A model generated the notes under the pieces. That model searched no databases. It saw nothing but the letters and a program-made list of their open reading frames with translations, and was not told where the DNA came from. Source: Hoylesella buccalis ATCC 35310 (GTDB taxonomy: Bacteria; Bacteroidota; Bacteroidia; Bacteroidales; Bacteroidaceae). Taken from it: a stretch of 64,000 bases of DNA. The position numbers and the translations under genes were made by a program. The stretch's first letter is position 1. Every line of letters starts with the position of its first letter. Shown here in pieces: positions 28,467-39,487 of this stretch. The DNA is taken from NCBI RefSeq assembly GCF_025151385.1, contig NZ_CP102287.1, positions 2,046,001-2,110,000 on the forward strand, given 5' to 3'.

Positions 28467-30392
28467 ATGAATATTATAAATTTAGGAATTCTTGCTCACA
28501 TTGATGCAGGAAAAACTTCCGTAACCGAGAATCTGCTGTTTGCCAGTGGAGCAACGGAAAAGTGCGGCCGTGTGGATAATGGTGACACCATAACGGACTC
28601 TATGGATATAGAGAAACGTAGAGGAATTACTGTCCGGGCTTCTACGACATCTATTATCTGGAATGGAGTGAAATGCAATATCATTGACACTCCGGGACAC
28701 ATGGATTTTATTGCGGAAGTGGAGCGGACATTCAAAATGCTTGATGGAGCAGTCCTCATCTTATCCGCAAAGGAAGGCATACAAGCGCAGACAAAGTTGC
28801 TGTTCAGTACTTTACAAAAGCTGCAAATCCCGACAATTATATTTATCAATAAGATTGACCGTGCCGGTGTGAATTTGGAGCGTTTGTATATGGATATAAA
28901 AACAAATCTGTCGCAAGATGTCCTGTTTATGCAAACTGTTGTCGATGGATCGGTTTATCCGGTTTGCTCCCAAACATATATAAAGGAAGAATACAAAGAA
29001 TTTGTATGCAACCATGACGACGATATATTAGAACGATATTTGGCGGATAGCGAAATTTCACCGGCTGATTATTGGAATACGATAATCGCTCTTGTGGCAA
29101 AAGCCAAAGTCTATCCGGTGCTACATGGATCAGCAATGTTCAATATCGGTATCAATGAGTTGTTGGACGCCATTTCTTCTTTTATACTTCCTCCGGCATC
29201 AGTCTCAAACAGACTTTCAGCTTATCTCTATAAGATAGAGCATGACCCCAAAGGGCATAAAAGAAGTTTTCTTAAAATAATTGACGGAAGTCTGAGACTT
29301 CGAGACGTTGTAAGAATCAACGATTCGGAAAAATTCATCAAGATTAAAAATCTAAAGACTATTTATCAGGGCAGAGAGATAAATGTTGATGAAGTGGGTG
29401 CCAATGATATCGCGATTGTAGAAGATATAGAAGATTTTCGAATCGGAGATTATTTAGGTGCTAAACCTTGTTTGATTCAAGGATTATCTCATCAGCATCC
29501 CGCTCTCAAATCCTCCGTCCGGCCAAATAAGCCCGAAGAGAGAAGCAAGGTGATATCCGCTCTGAATACATTGTGGATTGAAGACCCGTCTTTGTCCTTT
29601 TCCATAAACTCATATAGTGATGAATTGGAAATCTCGTTATATGGTTTGACCCAAAAGGAAATCATACAGACATTGCTGGAAGAACGATTTTCCGTAAAGG
29701 TCCATTTTGATGAGATCAAGACTATCTACAAAGAACGACCTATAAAAAAGGTCAATAAGATTATTCAGATCGAAGTACCACCCAACCCTTACTGGGCCAC
29801 AATAGGGCTGACTCTTGAACCCTTACCGTTAGGGGCAGGGTTGCAAATCGAAAGTGACATCTCCTATGGTTATCTGAACCATTCTTTTCAAAATGCCGTT
29901 TTTGAAGGGATTCGTATGTCTTGCCAATCTGGTTTACATGGATGGGAAGTGACAGATCTGAAAGTAACTTTTACTCAAGCCGAGTATTATAGCCCGGTAA
30001 GTACACCTGCTGATTTCAGACAGCTGACCCCTTATGTCTTCAGGCTGGCTTTGCAACAGTCAGGTGTGGACATTCTCGAACCGATGCTCTGTTTTGAGTT
30101 GCAGATACCCCAAGTAGCGAGTTCCAAAGCTATTACAGATTTGCAAAAACTGATGTCTGAGATTGAAGACATCAGTTGTAATAATGAGTGGTGTCATATT
30201 AAAGGGAAAGTTCCATTAAATACAAGTAAAGACTATGCCTCAGAAGTAAGTTCGTACACTAAGGGCTTAGGCATTTTTATGGTTAAGCCATGTGGGTATC
30301 AAATAACAAAAGACGGTTATTCTGATAATATCCGCATGAACGAAAAAGATAAACTTTTATTCATGTTCCAAAAATCAATGTCATTAAAATAA
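28467..30392 (+). CDS. tetQ: Tetracycline resistance ribosomal protection protein TetQ
   Basis: Full-length TetQ, 641 aa. It is an EF-G-like GTPase that binds tetracycline-stalled ribosomes and releases the drug. G1 is AHIDAGKT (10-17), G3 is DTPGHMDF and G4 is NKID; EF-G-like domains follow. The start [15 protein letters not shown] was chosen because it is the known TetQ start. An in-frame upstream start at 28419 would add 16 residues from the leader and is unlikely. The TAA overlaps the rteA ATG by 1 base, so tetQ, rteA and rteB form one operon. Expression is controlled at the leader by tetracycline. Confidence 0.98.
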
Positions 30393-32710
30393 TGGAGCGG
30401 TCAGGAAATTTCTATAAGGCAATACGGTTGGGATATATACTTATCTCCATTCTTATCGGATGTATGGCATATAATAGCCTCTATGAATGGCAGGAGATAG
30501 AAGCATTAGAACTTGGCAATAAAAAAATAGACGAGCTCCGAAAAGAAATAAACAATATCAATATTCAAATGATAAAATTTTCTCTATTGGGTGAAACAAT
30601 ACTGGAATGGAACGATAAAGATATCGAGCATTACCATGCACGGCGTATGGCAATGGACAGTATGCTCTGCCGTTTCAAGGCCACCTATCCAGCAGAGCGC
30701 ATCGATAGTGTGCGCAGTCTTTTAGAGGATAAGGAACGACAGATGTTCCAGATAGTCCGGTTAATGGATGAACAACAATCTATTAACAAGAAGATAGCCA
30801 ATCAAATTCCGGTTATTGTACAGAAAAGTGTGCAGGAACAGTCCAAAAAGCCAAAACGAAAAGGTTTCTTAGGCATATTCGGCAAAAAAAAGGAAGTAAC
30901 TCCAGCAGTATCAACCACTATCCTTCATTCGGTCAATAGAAACGTAATCAGCGAACAGAAAGTGCAGGATCGCCAATTGTCGGAACAAGCCGACAGCCTT
31001 GCAGCTCGTAATGCAGAACTTAACAGACAACTGCAAGAATTGATTTGCCAAATAGAAGAAAAGGTACAAACCGAACTGCAAAGCCGGGAAAACGAAATAG
31101 TTGCCATGCGTGAAAAGTCATTTATGCAAGTAGGCGGTTTAATGGGATTCGTTCTTCTATTGTTGTTAATTTCCTACATCATCATACATCGTGATGCAAA
31201 AAGCATTAAACAATACAAGCACAAGACAACTGATTTGATAAGGCAACTGGAACAATCCGTACAACGGAACGAGGCACTGATAACGTCAAGGAAGAAGGCG
31301 GTACATACTATCACCCATGAACTGCGCACACCGCTGACAGCAATAACAGGCTATGCCGGACTGATACGGAAAGAACAGTGTGAGGATAAGTCCGGGCAGT
31401 ATATCCAAAACATACTGCAATCCTCCGACCGTATGCGGGATATGCTTAACACTTTGCTTGACTTCTTCCGCCTGGACAACGGCAAGGAACAGCCCCGTCT
31501 GTCACCCTGCCGGATTTCAGCAATCACGCACACACTTGAAACGGAGTTCATGCCTGTTGCCGTGAACAAAGGGCTGTCCTTGTCCGTGAAGACTGGACAC
31601 GATGCCATTGTATTGACCGACAAAGAGCGAATAATACAAATCGGGAATAACCTGCTGTCAAACGCTGTCAAGTTCACAGAAGAAGGCGGTGTTTCTTTGA
31701 TTACTGAATATGATAATGGAGTTCTGACACTGGTCGTTGAAGATACAGGTACAGGCATGACAGAAGAGGAACAGAAACAAGCGTTCGGTGCGTTTGAACG
31801 TCTATCAAATGCCGCCGCAAAGGAGGGTTTCGGGCTTGGGCTTGCCATAATGCGTAATATTGTGTCGATGCTTGGCGGAACAATCCGTTTAGACAGCAAG
31901 AAAGGGAAAGGCAGTCGTTTCACAGTTGAAATTTCTATGCAGGAAGCTGAAGAACAGCTTGGATATACAAGCAATACACCTGTTTATCATAACAATAAAT
32001 TCCATGATGTTGTCGCCATTGACAATGATGAGGTATTACTTCTGATGCTGAAAGAGATGTATTCCCAAGAAGGAATACACTGCGACACTTGCACCGATGC
32101 TGCGGCACTGATGGAAATGATACGCCAGAAAGAATACAGCCTGTTGCTGACAGACTTGAATATGCCCGATATAAACGGTTTCGAATTGCTGGAACTGTTG
32201 CGTTCGTCCAACGTGGGCAATTCACCAACAATCCCGGTGGTTGTGGCAACCGCTTCGGGCAGTTGTAACAAAGGGGAACTATTGGCAAAAGGCTTTGCCG
32301 GATGCCTGTTCAAACCGTTCTCCATATCGGAACTGATGGAGGTTTCCGACAGGTGTGCCATAAAAGCGACACCGGACGGGAAACCGGACTTTTCCGCCTT
32401 ATTGTCCTATGGCAATGAAGCCGTCATGCTGGAAAAGTTGATAACTGAAACAGAAAAGGAAATGCAGGCGGTACGGGATGCAGCAAAAGAAAAAGACCTG
32501 CAAAAGCTGGATTCCCTGATCCACCACCTGCGCAGTTCGTGGGAGGTGCTCCGTGCCGACCAACCGCTGAATGTACTTTACGGATTGCTTCGTGGCGATG
32601 CTCTCCCGGATGGTGAAGCGTTAAGCCATGCCGTGACTGCCGTGCTGGATAAGGGAGTGGAAATAATACGGTTGGCAGAAGAGGAAAGGAGAAAATACGA
32701 AGATGAATAA
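30392..32710 (+). CDS. rteA: RteA hybrid sensor histidine kinase
   Basis: Protein of 772 aa. TM1 is at about 8-28, followed by a ~215-residue extracytoplasmic region rich in K and Q with coiled-coil character, then TM2 at about 246-265. A HisKA domain has the phosphoacceptor in THELRTP (H309). The HATPase domain has NLLSNAVKF, DTGTGM and GFGLGLAI. A receiver domain follows with LTDLNMPD (D588). A C-terminal Hpt-like helix carries HHLRSS (H711). It therefore has the full His-Asp-His relay of a hybrid kinase. In CTnDOT, RteA is the sensor that works with RteB to turn on excision and transfer after tetracycline exposure. It overlaps rteB by 8 bp. Confidence 0.95.
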   Translation: MERSGNFYKAIRLGYILISILIGCMAYNSLYEWQEIEALELGNKKIDELRKEINNINIQMIKFSLLGETILEWNDKDIEHYHARRMAMDSMLCRFKATYPAERIDSVRSLLEDKERQMFQIVRLMDEQQSINKKIANQIPVIVQKSVQEQSKKPKRKGFLGIFGKKKEVTPAVSTTILHSVNRNVISEQKVQDRQLSEQADSLAARNAELNRQLQELICQIEEKVQTELQSRENEIVAMREKSFMQVGGLMGFVLLLLLISYIIIHRDAKSIKQYKHKTTDLIRQLEQSVQRNEALITSRKKAVHTITHELRTPLTAITGYAGLIRKEQCEDKSGQYIQNILQSSDRMRDMLNTLLDFFRLDNGKEQPRLSPCRISAITHTLETEFMPVAVNKGLSLSVKTGHDAIVLTDKERIIQIGNNLLSNAVKFTEEGGVSLITEYDNGVLTLVVEDTGTGMTEEEQKQAFGAFERLSNAAAKEGFGLGLAIMRNIVSMLGGTIRLDSKKGKGSRFTVEISMQEAEEQLGYTSNTPVYHNNKFHDVVAIDNDEVLLLMLKEMYSQEGIHCDTCTDAAALMEMIRQKEYSLLLTDLNMPDINGFELLELLRSSNVGNSPTIPVVVATASGSCNKGELLAKGFAGCLFKPFSISELMEVSDRCAIKATPDGKPDFSALLSYGNEAVMLEKLITETEKEMQAVRDAAKEKDLQKLDSLIHHLRSSWEVLRADQPLNVLYGLLRGDALPDGEALSHAVTAVLDKGVEIIRLAEEERRKYEDE

Positions 32711-34025
32711 GACAAAAATAATTGTGGTGGAAGACAACATCGTGTATTGCGAATATGTCTGCAATATGCTGTCACGGGAGGGCTACCGCAATATGAAGGC
32801 TTACCACCTCTCAACCGCGAAGAAACATCTGCAACAGGCAACAGATAATGATATCGTGGTTGCCGACCTGCGTCTGCCTGACGGCAGTGGCATAGACCTT
32901 TTGTGCTGGATGCGAAAGGAGGGAAAGATGCAGCCCTTCATCATTATGACCGACTACGCCGAAGTTAATACCGCCGTGGAAAGCATGAAACTCGGCTCGA
33001 TAGACTATATTCCCAAACAGCTTGTGGAGGATAAACTTGTCCCCCTGATCCGTTCCATACTGAAAGAACGTCAGGCAGGACAACGCCGTATGCCTATATT
33101 CGCCCGTGAAGGTTCCGCCTTTCAGAAAATCATGCACCGCATAAGGCTGGTAGCCGCCACCGATATGAGCGTGATGATATTTGGTGAGAACGGCACGGGC
33201 AAGGAGCATATTGCCCACCTGTTGCATGACAAGAGCAAACGTGCAGGCAAGCCATTTGTGGCGGTGGACTGCGGTTCACTCTCCAAAGAGCTTGCACCGT
33301 CGGCTTTCTTCGGACACGTCAAAGGTGCATTTACAGGTGCGGACAATGCCAAGAAAGGATATTTCCATGAGGCGGAAGGCGGCACGTTGTTTCTGGACGA
33401 GGTAGGAAACCTCGCGTTGGAAACCCAACAGATGTTGCTCCGTGCCATACAGGAGAGGCGGTATCGCCCGGTCGGAGACAAGGCAGACCGGAATTTCAAT
33501 GTCCGCATCATCGCTGCTACCAATGAAGATTTGGAGGTATCGGTGAATGAAAAGCGTTTTCGGCAGGATCTTCTGTACCGCCTGCACGACTTCGGGATAA
33601 CCGTTCCTCCGTTGCGTGACTGTCAAGAAGACATTATGCCGCTGGCAGAGTTCTTCCGTGATATGGCAAACAGAGAGCTGGAGTGTAGCGTGAGCGGGTT
33701 CAGTTCCGAAGCACGTAAAGCGTTGCTGACACACGCATGGCCGGGCAACGTGCGGGAACTTCGGCAGAAAGTTATGGGTGCTGTATTGCAGGCGCAGGAA
33801 GGTGTTGTCATGAAAGAGCATCTGGAACTTGCCGTGACGAAACCGACCTCTACTGTCAGCTTCGCCTTGCGCAATGACGCGGAGGATAAGGAGCGGATAT
33901 TGCGTGCGTTGAAACAGGCAAACGGCAACCGGAGTGTCGCCGCAGAACTGCTCGGCATAGGCAGGACAACACTATACAGCAAACTTGAAGAGTATGGACT
34001 TAAATATAAATTCAAGCAATCATAG
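32703..34025 (+). CDS. rteB: RteB sigma-54-type response regulator
   Basis: Protein of 440 aa, NtrC class. The receiver has VADLRLPDG (phosphoacceptor D55). The AAA+ domain has Walker A GENGTGKE (161-168), GAFTGA (the sigma-54 contact loop) and LFLDEVGN. The C-terminal Fis-type HTH reads NRSVAAELLGIGRTTLYSKL. In CTnDOT, RteB activates the rteC promoter (established). It overlaps rteA by 8 bp and ends the tetQ operon. Confidence 0.96.
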   Translation: MNKTKIIVVEDNIVYCEYVCNMLSREGYRNMKAYHLSTAKKHLQQATDNDIVVADLRLPDGSGIDLLCWMRKEGKMQPFIIMTDYAEVNTAVESMKLGSIDYIPKQLVEDKLVPLIRSILKERQAGQRRMPIFAREGSAFQKIMHRIRLVAATDMSVMIFGENGTGKEHIAHLLHDKSKRAGKPFVAVDCGSLSKELAPSAFFGHVKGAFTGADNAKKGYFHEAEGGTLFLDEVGNLALETQQMLLRAIQERRYRPVGDKADRNFNVRIIAATNEDLEVSVNEKRFRQDLLYRLHDFGITVPPLRDCQEDIMPLAEFFRDMANRELECSVSGFSSEARKALLTHAWPGNVRELRQKVMGAVLQAQEGVVMKEHLELAVTKPTSTVSFALRNDAEDKERILRALKQANGNRSVAAELLGIGRTTLYSKLEEYGLKYKFKQS

Positions 34026-34128
34026 CCCGTAATTCACTGAATTTGGCTATCTTTGCATAACATTTGAGAAAAACGGCGATTGGCAGGAGCTTTTCGCCGC
34101 CAACATATAGGATAAGACCGCAAGGCGT

Positions 34129-34249
34129 TTCAAGCGAAAATCTGGTAAATTGGAACTACGGAGACGATTGCGTGATGCTTATGCTATGCTTACGCATAGC
34201 GTGCATTCACGTACTCTCCGTAAAGGCTTTACCAGAGCCATCGCTTGAA
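34129..34249. repeat. Long imperfect hairpin between rteB and the DHFR-like gene
   Basis: The ~60-nt arms pair in blocks: TTCAAGCGA with TCGCTTGAA, TCTGGTAAA with TTTACCAGA, TACGGAGA with TCTCCGTA, CGTGA..GC with GC..TCACG, and GCTATGC with GCATAGC at the tip. The whole is one long, internally mismatched stem-loop of 121 nt. A short rightward frame (34064-34312) crosses it but has no support. It could be a structured RNA, a processing site or a decayed inverted-repeat element. Confidence 0.6.
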
Positions 34250-34304
34250 GGTAGTGTGAATTGCACGCTACTTTTTTACCCTTGCCTAACGAAAGGAAAC
34301 GATT

Positions 34305-34727
34305 ATGGGTAAAGTTCAGATTCTCGCCGTACTGACGATGGACGGATGTCTTTCTTCAGAGTTATATGATAAAGCACATCAGGATTTGTGCCTTGACCGT
34401 TGCGGTCTTGATGAAATCAGGAAGAAAGCCTTTTACCGTGTGACACCGGACTATTCCATTTCAATGCTGCACGAATGGAGAAAAGACTGCACAAACATCC
34501 GTTACCTCGCGGAAGCCACACCGGACACGGCAGACTATATAAACGGACTGCTGCGGATGCACGCTGTGGATGAAATCATACTATACACCGTTCCTTTCAT
34601 ATCCGGAAGCGGACGACATTTTTTTAAGTCGGCTCTGCCAGAGCAACACTGGACGCTTTCCTCTTTGAAAAGCTATCCCAACGGTGTATGTCGCATTATC
34701 TATATCCTTGATAAAAAAGCAAGATAG
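34305..34727 (+). CDS. RibD-C / dihydrofolate reductase-like protein
   Basis: Protein of 140 aa with the fold signature of the RibD C-terminal / DHFR-like family: VQILAVLTMDGCLSS at the N-terminus and a C-terminal VDEIILYTVPFISGSGRHFF followed by NGVCRIIYIL. The family binds pyrimidine or folate-like substrates with NADPH. This copy is short and lacks an obvious nucleotide-binding loop, so catalysis is uncertain. A gene of this type between rteB and rteC is usual in CTnDOT-like ICEs. It follows the long hairpin and is followed by a strong terminator. Confidence 0.65.
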   Translation: MGKVQILAVLTMDGCLSSELYDKAHQDLCLDRCGLDEIRKKAFYRVTPDYSISMLHEWRKDCTNIRYLAEATPDTADYINGLLRMHAVDEIILYTVPFISGSGRHFFKSALPEQHWTLSSLKSYPNGVCRIIYILDKKAR

Positions 34728-34847
34728 CCAAAATGTGCGGCAAGCATACATTTCTATTTTCAGGAATAGAATAAATGTTCCGATTACAAACAATTTAAGT
34801 CGGAGATAATTTGTCCTTGTGAAAAAATACTGAATTTTATACCTCTG

Positions 34848-34890
34848 AAATCCAGCACTTTGTAAAATTGAGTGTTGGATTTTTTATTTT
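34848..34890 (+). terminator. Rho-independent terminator before rteC
   Basis: AAATCCAGCACT (34848-34859) pairs with AGTGTTGGATTT (34871-34882; one G-U) and runs into TTTTATTTT. It separates the upstream transcript from rteC, which is known to have its own RteB-dependent promoter. Confidence 0.75.
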
Positions 34891-34965
34891 CTGCCGCGTT
34901 TTTTGCCAATTATATTCATGTGCGCACGCAGAAAACAAAGTGTAATTTTCAAAATTGACAGAACC

Positions 34966-35571
34966 ATGAATTATTTCTTGCTGGCGGAAACCGACTTTTT
35001 CCGCCTGATAAACGAAGCCGGCGACTGCAATATGGAAACGGCATACACGGCTTTCGCCACCCAAGTGATCGAACTGTGCAACGGCGGCATGGACATGAAC
35101 CTTACCGTCATCGCGCTTGCCTACATCGAAATCGAGTTGCAGCACCATCCCGTACGTAATCTGTCAGAAGAAAAAAGAGAGATTGCCGCCTACGTCAGCA
35201 AGGCTCTGTCTTTCGTAAGAAAGATGCAGAAATTCCTTGCCACGCCCCAAGTGCCACCACTAATATCCGCCAACAACGCAACAGAAACCACCGCCAGCCT
35301 TCTTCAATGGACGGGCAATGCCATCGACCTCGTGGAACTTATCTACGGCATAGACGTGATGGGCTGCATCAACAACGGCAATATGCCGCTCAAACAGCTC
35401 GCCCCACTTCTCTATAAGATATTCGGGGTTGATTCTAAAGACTGCTACCGCTTCTACACTGATATCAAACGCCGGAAGAACGAAAGCCGCACCTATTTCA
35501 TTGACAGGATGCAGGAAAAACTGAACGAGAGAATGTTGCGTGATGAGGAGTTGGAGCGGATGAGAAAATAA
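34966..35571 (+). CDS. rteC: RteC excision regulator
   Basis: Protein of 201 aa starting MNYFLLAETDFFRLINEAGD, which matches the RteC family. It is all-helical, with a C-terminal winged-helix-like DNA-binding part around YKIFGVDSKDCYRFYTDIKRR. In CTnDOT, RteC is made in response to RteB and activates the excision operon (established). The excision genes are not in this window. An in-frame start at 34903 would add 21 residues but overlaps promoter-like sequence. A TAATTTTC box at 34943-34950 lies close to the start. Confidence 0.92.
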   Translation: MNYFLLAETDFFRLINEAGDCNMETAYTAFATQVIELCNGGMDMNLTVIALAYIEIELQHHPVRNLSEEKREIAAYVSKALSFVRKMQKFLATPQVPPLISANNATETTASLLQWTGNAIDLVELIYGIDVMGCINNGNMPLKQLAPLLYKIFGVDSKDCYRFYTDIKRRKNESRTYFIDRMQEKLNERMLRDEELERMRK

Positions 35572-35593
35572 AAAAATATCCATTACATATGAG

Positions 35594-35628
35594 AAGACAG
35601 GAATACTCGTATCCTGTCTTTTTATTTT
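35594..35628 (+). terminator. Rho-independent terminator after rteC
   Basis: AAGACAGGATA-like stem (35594-35604) pairs with TATCCTGTCTT (35610-35620) with a small loop and is followed by TTTATTTT. Confidence 0.8.
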
Positions 35629-35871
35629 CATTTAATTATATATTAATTAGCACAATATATGTGAGTTTTTCATTCCTATAAGGACAAATTTCAGAAACGT
35701 ATGTCTGGTAAATTATTGAGTCATCATAGTATGAACATATATCATTACTAAAAACAATGAAACAACTTCCATAAGATTGTGGTTGTAAAAATCGCCATTT
35801 AATAGCCCGTTTTTTTGTAAAATTCGCCAATTAAAAAAATATGATTATCTTTGCATTATATTTTATAAGGT
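35629..35871 (+). promoter_or_regulatory. AT-rich intergenic region with -7 box for the AAA ATPase gene
   Basis: No gene seen. TATCTTTG at 35846-35853 is a good -7 element placed 18 nt before the ATG at 35872. The nearest TTTG is 28 nt further upstream, too far for the consensus, so the promoter is only half supported. The strong AT richness contrasts with the ICE backbone and suggests a cargo insertion point. Confidence 0.35.
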
Positions 35872-37002
35872 ATGGAAACAGTAAATAGAATACTTCAAGA
35901 GAAGATTACAGCACGAATCGCGCCCAATAAAGCAGTACTGATTTTTGGTGCTCGCCGTGTTGGTAAAACGGTAATGATGCGTAAAATTGTGGACAACTAT
36001 TCAGGTAGGACGATGATGCTCAACGGCGAAGACTACGACACATTAGCACTATTGGAGAATCGCTCAATAGCCAATTATCGGCATTTATTGGATGGTATTG
36101 ATTTGCTGGCTATTGATGAGGCACAGAACATACCACAAATCGGTAGTATTCTGAAGTTGATAGTTGATGAAATACCGGGAATAAGTGTCTTGGCAAGTGG
36201 TTCTTCGTCATTCGATTTGCTGAATAAGACTGGTGAACCGTTGGTCGGCCGCAGTACGCAATTTCTCCTTACACCATTCTCGCAACGGGAAATCGCACAG
36301 ACGGAAACGGCACTTGAAACCCGCCAGAACCTCGAAGCGCGCTTGATTTACGGTTCCTATCCCGAAGTAGTAATGATGGAGAACTATGAACGTAAAACAG
36401 ACTACCTACGTGATATTGTCGGTGCATACCTGCTTAAAGATATCTTAGCAATTGACGGCTTAAAAAATTCGAGCAAGATGCGCGATCTACTGCGATTGAT
36501 AGCTTTTCAGTTGGGCAGCGAAGTTTCTTACGAAGAGTTAGGTAAACAACTCGGCATGAGCAAGACGACCGTTGAAAAATACCTCGACCTATTGGAAAAG
36601 GTCTTCGTTATCTATCGTCTGGGGGCTTATTCGCGTAACCTACGCAAGGAGGTTACAAAAGCTGGCAAGTGGTACTTCTACGACAACGGCATTCGCAATG
36701 CCATTATCGGGGCTTTCTCACCGCTGGCCATTCGGCAGGATGTCGGTGCGCTGTGGGAGAACTACATCATCGGAGAGCGGCGCAAAGCGAACTTCAATGA
36801 GGGACTGCACAGGGAGTTCTATTTCTGGCGCACCTACGACAAACAGGAAATCGACCTGATTGAGGAGAGTGCCGACAGTCTTACCGCCTTGGAGTTCAAG
36901 TGGGGAAATAAAATGCCGGCCGCACCGAAAGCCTTCCAAGAAGCCTATCCCTATGCCGAGTTTCATGTGGTAAATCGGGAGAATTATTTGGAGTTCGTAT
37001 AA
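35872..37002 (+). CDS. AAA_14 / DUF4143 family ATPase
   Basis: Protein of 376 aa. Walker A is IFGARRVGKTVMM (about 24-36), Walker B is LLAIDEAQN (about 78-86), with the sensor ASGSSSFD. A winged-helix segment (YEELGKQLGMSKTTVEKYLDL) is followed by a C-terminal DUF4143 domain with FYFWRTYDKQEIDLIEE and ALEFKWG, a PD-(D/E)xK-like arrangement. Family members are widespread, mobile and of unclear function. It is probably co-transcribed with the KAP NTPase that starts 16 bp later. Its placement between rteC and mobC, with an AT-rich flank, marks it as ICE cargo. Confidence 0.8.
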   Translation: METVNRILQEKITARIAPNKAVLIFGARRVGKTVMMRKIVDNYSGRTMMLNGEDYDTLALLENRSIANYRHLLDGIDLLAIDEAQNIPQIGSILKLIVDEIPGISVLASGSSSFDLLNKTGEPLVGRSTQFLLTPFSQREIAQTETALETRQNLEARLIYGSYPEVVMMENYERKTDYLRDIVGAYLLKDILAIDGLKNSSKMRDLLRLIAFQLGSEVSYEELGKQLGMSKTTVEKYLDLLEKVFVIYRLGAYSRNLRKEVTKAGKWYFYDNGIRNAIIGAFSPLAIRQDVGALWENYIIGERRKANFNEGLHREFYFWRTYDKQEIDLIEESADSLTALEFKWGNKMPAAPKAFQEAYPYAEFHVVNRENYLEFV

Positions 37003-37018
37003 TCAATAAATTACGTAT

Positions 37019-39487
37019 ATGGAAACAAAACTACAATCCAAACAGCAATATCCGCGGTTTATCCAAAATAAACCGTGTGGTATTGACAAATTCGATGGAG
37101 GTTCGCAAGAAAGGTTGGCAAAAACTATTGCTCGCCATTTTTGTCAGAATGATTCATTGGATGAGGAATGTACTTTACCTCGAATTATCGGCATCGAAGG
37201 TATTTGGGGATCTGGAAAATCCAACGTGGTTAAAATGTTGGAACGTGAATTATCAGACGACTATTACTTTTTTGAGTATGACGCATGGGGACATCAAGAG
37301 GACTTGCAACGCCGCTCTATATTGGAATTGCTTACAAGCAAACTTATTGATGATGGTATCCTATCTGGAAATGCAACAATAAAAGTCAAAGGTGGAGGTA
37401 CGAAAACCGTATCATGGTCTGAAAAGCTGAAATATTTATTAGCCCGTAAAACGGAGACCGTAACCGAAAAATATCCCCTTATCAGTAATGGTATGGTTGC
37501 GGCATTTTTGGTTGCAGTTTTAACTCCGATATTTACATTTATTGCGTATGCAGTAAAACCTACACCCACAACATGGTGGTTTTCTTTATTGTCTATTATC
37601 ATAGCTGCACTGCCAGTTCTTATTGCATTGTGCGTTTGGAAATGGGCATATAGCAAAGATCATAAATATGGATGGAGTTATATGTTAGCTATTTATCAAG
37701 ATAAAGTCGAAAAGGACGTTTGCTATGAGACTTTGAGCGAAGACGAACCAACGGTTTACGAGTTCAAAACATGGATGCAAGACATTTCTGATTTTATCAA
37801 GGAAAAAGGACAACGTAAATTAGTCCTTGTTTTTGACAACATGGATCGTCTCCCCGCTGAAAAAGTAAAAGAATTATGGTCTTCTATCCATACGTTCTTC
37901 GCCGATAGCGGTTTTGAAAATGTTTGGGCTGTTATTCCTTTCGATGAAACACATTTAGCTTGTGCATTCGGAGATGAGACCGACGAACAAACGAAACAAC
38001 TGACCAAGTATTTTATCAATAAAACTTTCCCTATTGTTTATCGTGTTGCTCCTCCTGTTATTACCGACTATCGAAGTATATTCAACAAACTGTTTGTTGA
38101 AGCATTTGGAGAAACAGAAAATGAAGCGAAAGAAACTATAAATCGGATATTCAGATTGGTAAATCCTAATGCCAATGTTAGGGAAATTATATCATATATC
38201 AATGAGATGGTCGCTCTTAAACAAGAGTGGTGTAACGAAATTTTGATGATAAACATAGCATTGTTCTGTTTGAAGAAGACGGATATTCTGGCAAATCCAG
38301 TAGAACAAATATTGTCCGGCGACTATCTGAATGGCATTCAAACAATAATTAACAATGATCTGCAAACACAACGCGAAATTGCAGCTTTGGTATATGGTGT
38401 CGATGTTGAAGATGCTCGACAAATTCCATTGAAAAAATATATTGAAGGCTGCATCAACGGAGAAGAAGACCACGACATAAATCAATATGCAGAGACTAAT
38501 AAACAATTTGACACTGTATTAGAAGAAGTTATACAATGTATGGACAATGCGCTTATCGATAAGATTATACATTGTTTGCATAAATTAACTCGAAAGAGCG
38601 ATGTTATTCTGCGTGTATGGCAAAGAATAGCACAATTGAAATTAAAAGAATCCATAGAGAAGCAGGTGTTCCCTGTCGAATACCAAGAACTGCTGTTGCA
38701 TTTAGACACGGAAAGCCAAAACCATGTGATTGCTCAATTATATAAGAAGATAGTTCGGTTCAATGACTTCAATGGCGGCGACTATTTCAAAACGTTAGAT
38801 GCAATAGACAGGTTTATTGCGCAAAATAAGTTGGCGTGCGATTTTACGTCATTGATTGAAGCAAAAACAGTCAAGCCAAATACATTTATCGATTATATTC
38901 AAGCTGCAAATGCAACAGATGCTGCCTATCGGGATAACGCGACAACTAAAGCATATAAATATTATCAAGTAGCAACAAATTCGGAGGCGCTCGATAATTA
39001 TTTGGCAAACTTACTACCCGATAATTTCGACCATGCAGATATTGTAAAAACGTTAAAAGATAATTCTACCTATACGTTTCCAACGCTTTTGCAAGCGATC
39101 ACGAATTGCATTGATGAACAGAATGTAAATAAAGATAATATAGGGGCTATATTTACAACCTATCGTTTATTGGCATCTGACGAAGAAAGACCTTTACCTG
39201 TAACGTTAGATTCAACCTACATAAATCAGTTGCATTCTGAATTAGAAACTGATGGCCGAAACATTAAAGAGTCTGGATATTACGATTTAGTCGCCATGCA
39301 ATTGGCACATGGTCATTCCGTTTCCTTAATAGAGGGTGGAGATATAAAATATGTTGCAGAACTCATGGACTATTATGTGGATCATGGAGACTTATTAGTA
39401 AATAGTGTGGGATGGAATATACCGCTATTAAATGAAACCACTACTGTCCACGAAAACCCTTTAACATTTCAAAAAGTAACAAATTGA
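37019..39487 (+). pseudogene. KAP-family P-loop NTPase, N-terminal part (cut by IS)
   Basis: 806 codons of host sequence (to 39438) plus a 15-residue tail read from the IS. Walker A is GIWGSGKS (61-68). Two transmembrane segments lie at about 159-181 and 186-209, inserted inside the P-loop domain as is typical for KAP NTPases. Walker B is LVFDNMDRL (about 262-272). A long helical C-terminal region follows. The original protein was about 1084 aa. KAP proteins act at membranes; the F-plasmid PifA is a KAP NTPase that excludes phage (established). This gene may therefore be a phage-exclusion cargo gene. The ATPase core is intact in the truncated product, so partial function is not excluded. Confidence 0.85.

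Noticed and set aside
34064..34312. 82-codon rightward frame between rteB and the DHFR-like gene
   Set aside because: It runs through the long hairpin and has no family pattern; the hairpin explains the conservation better.
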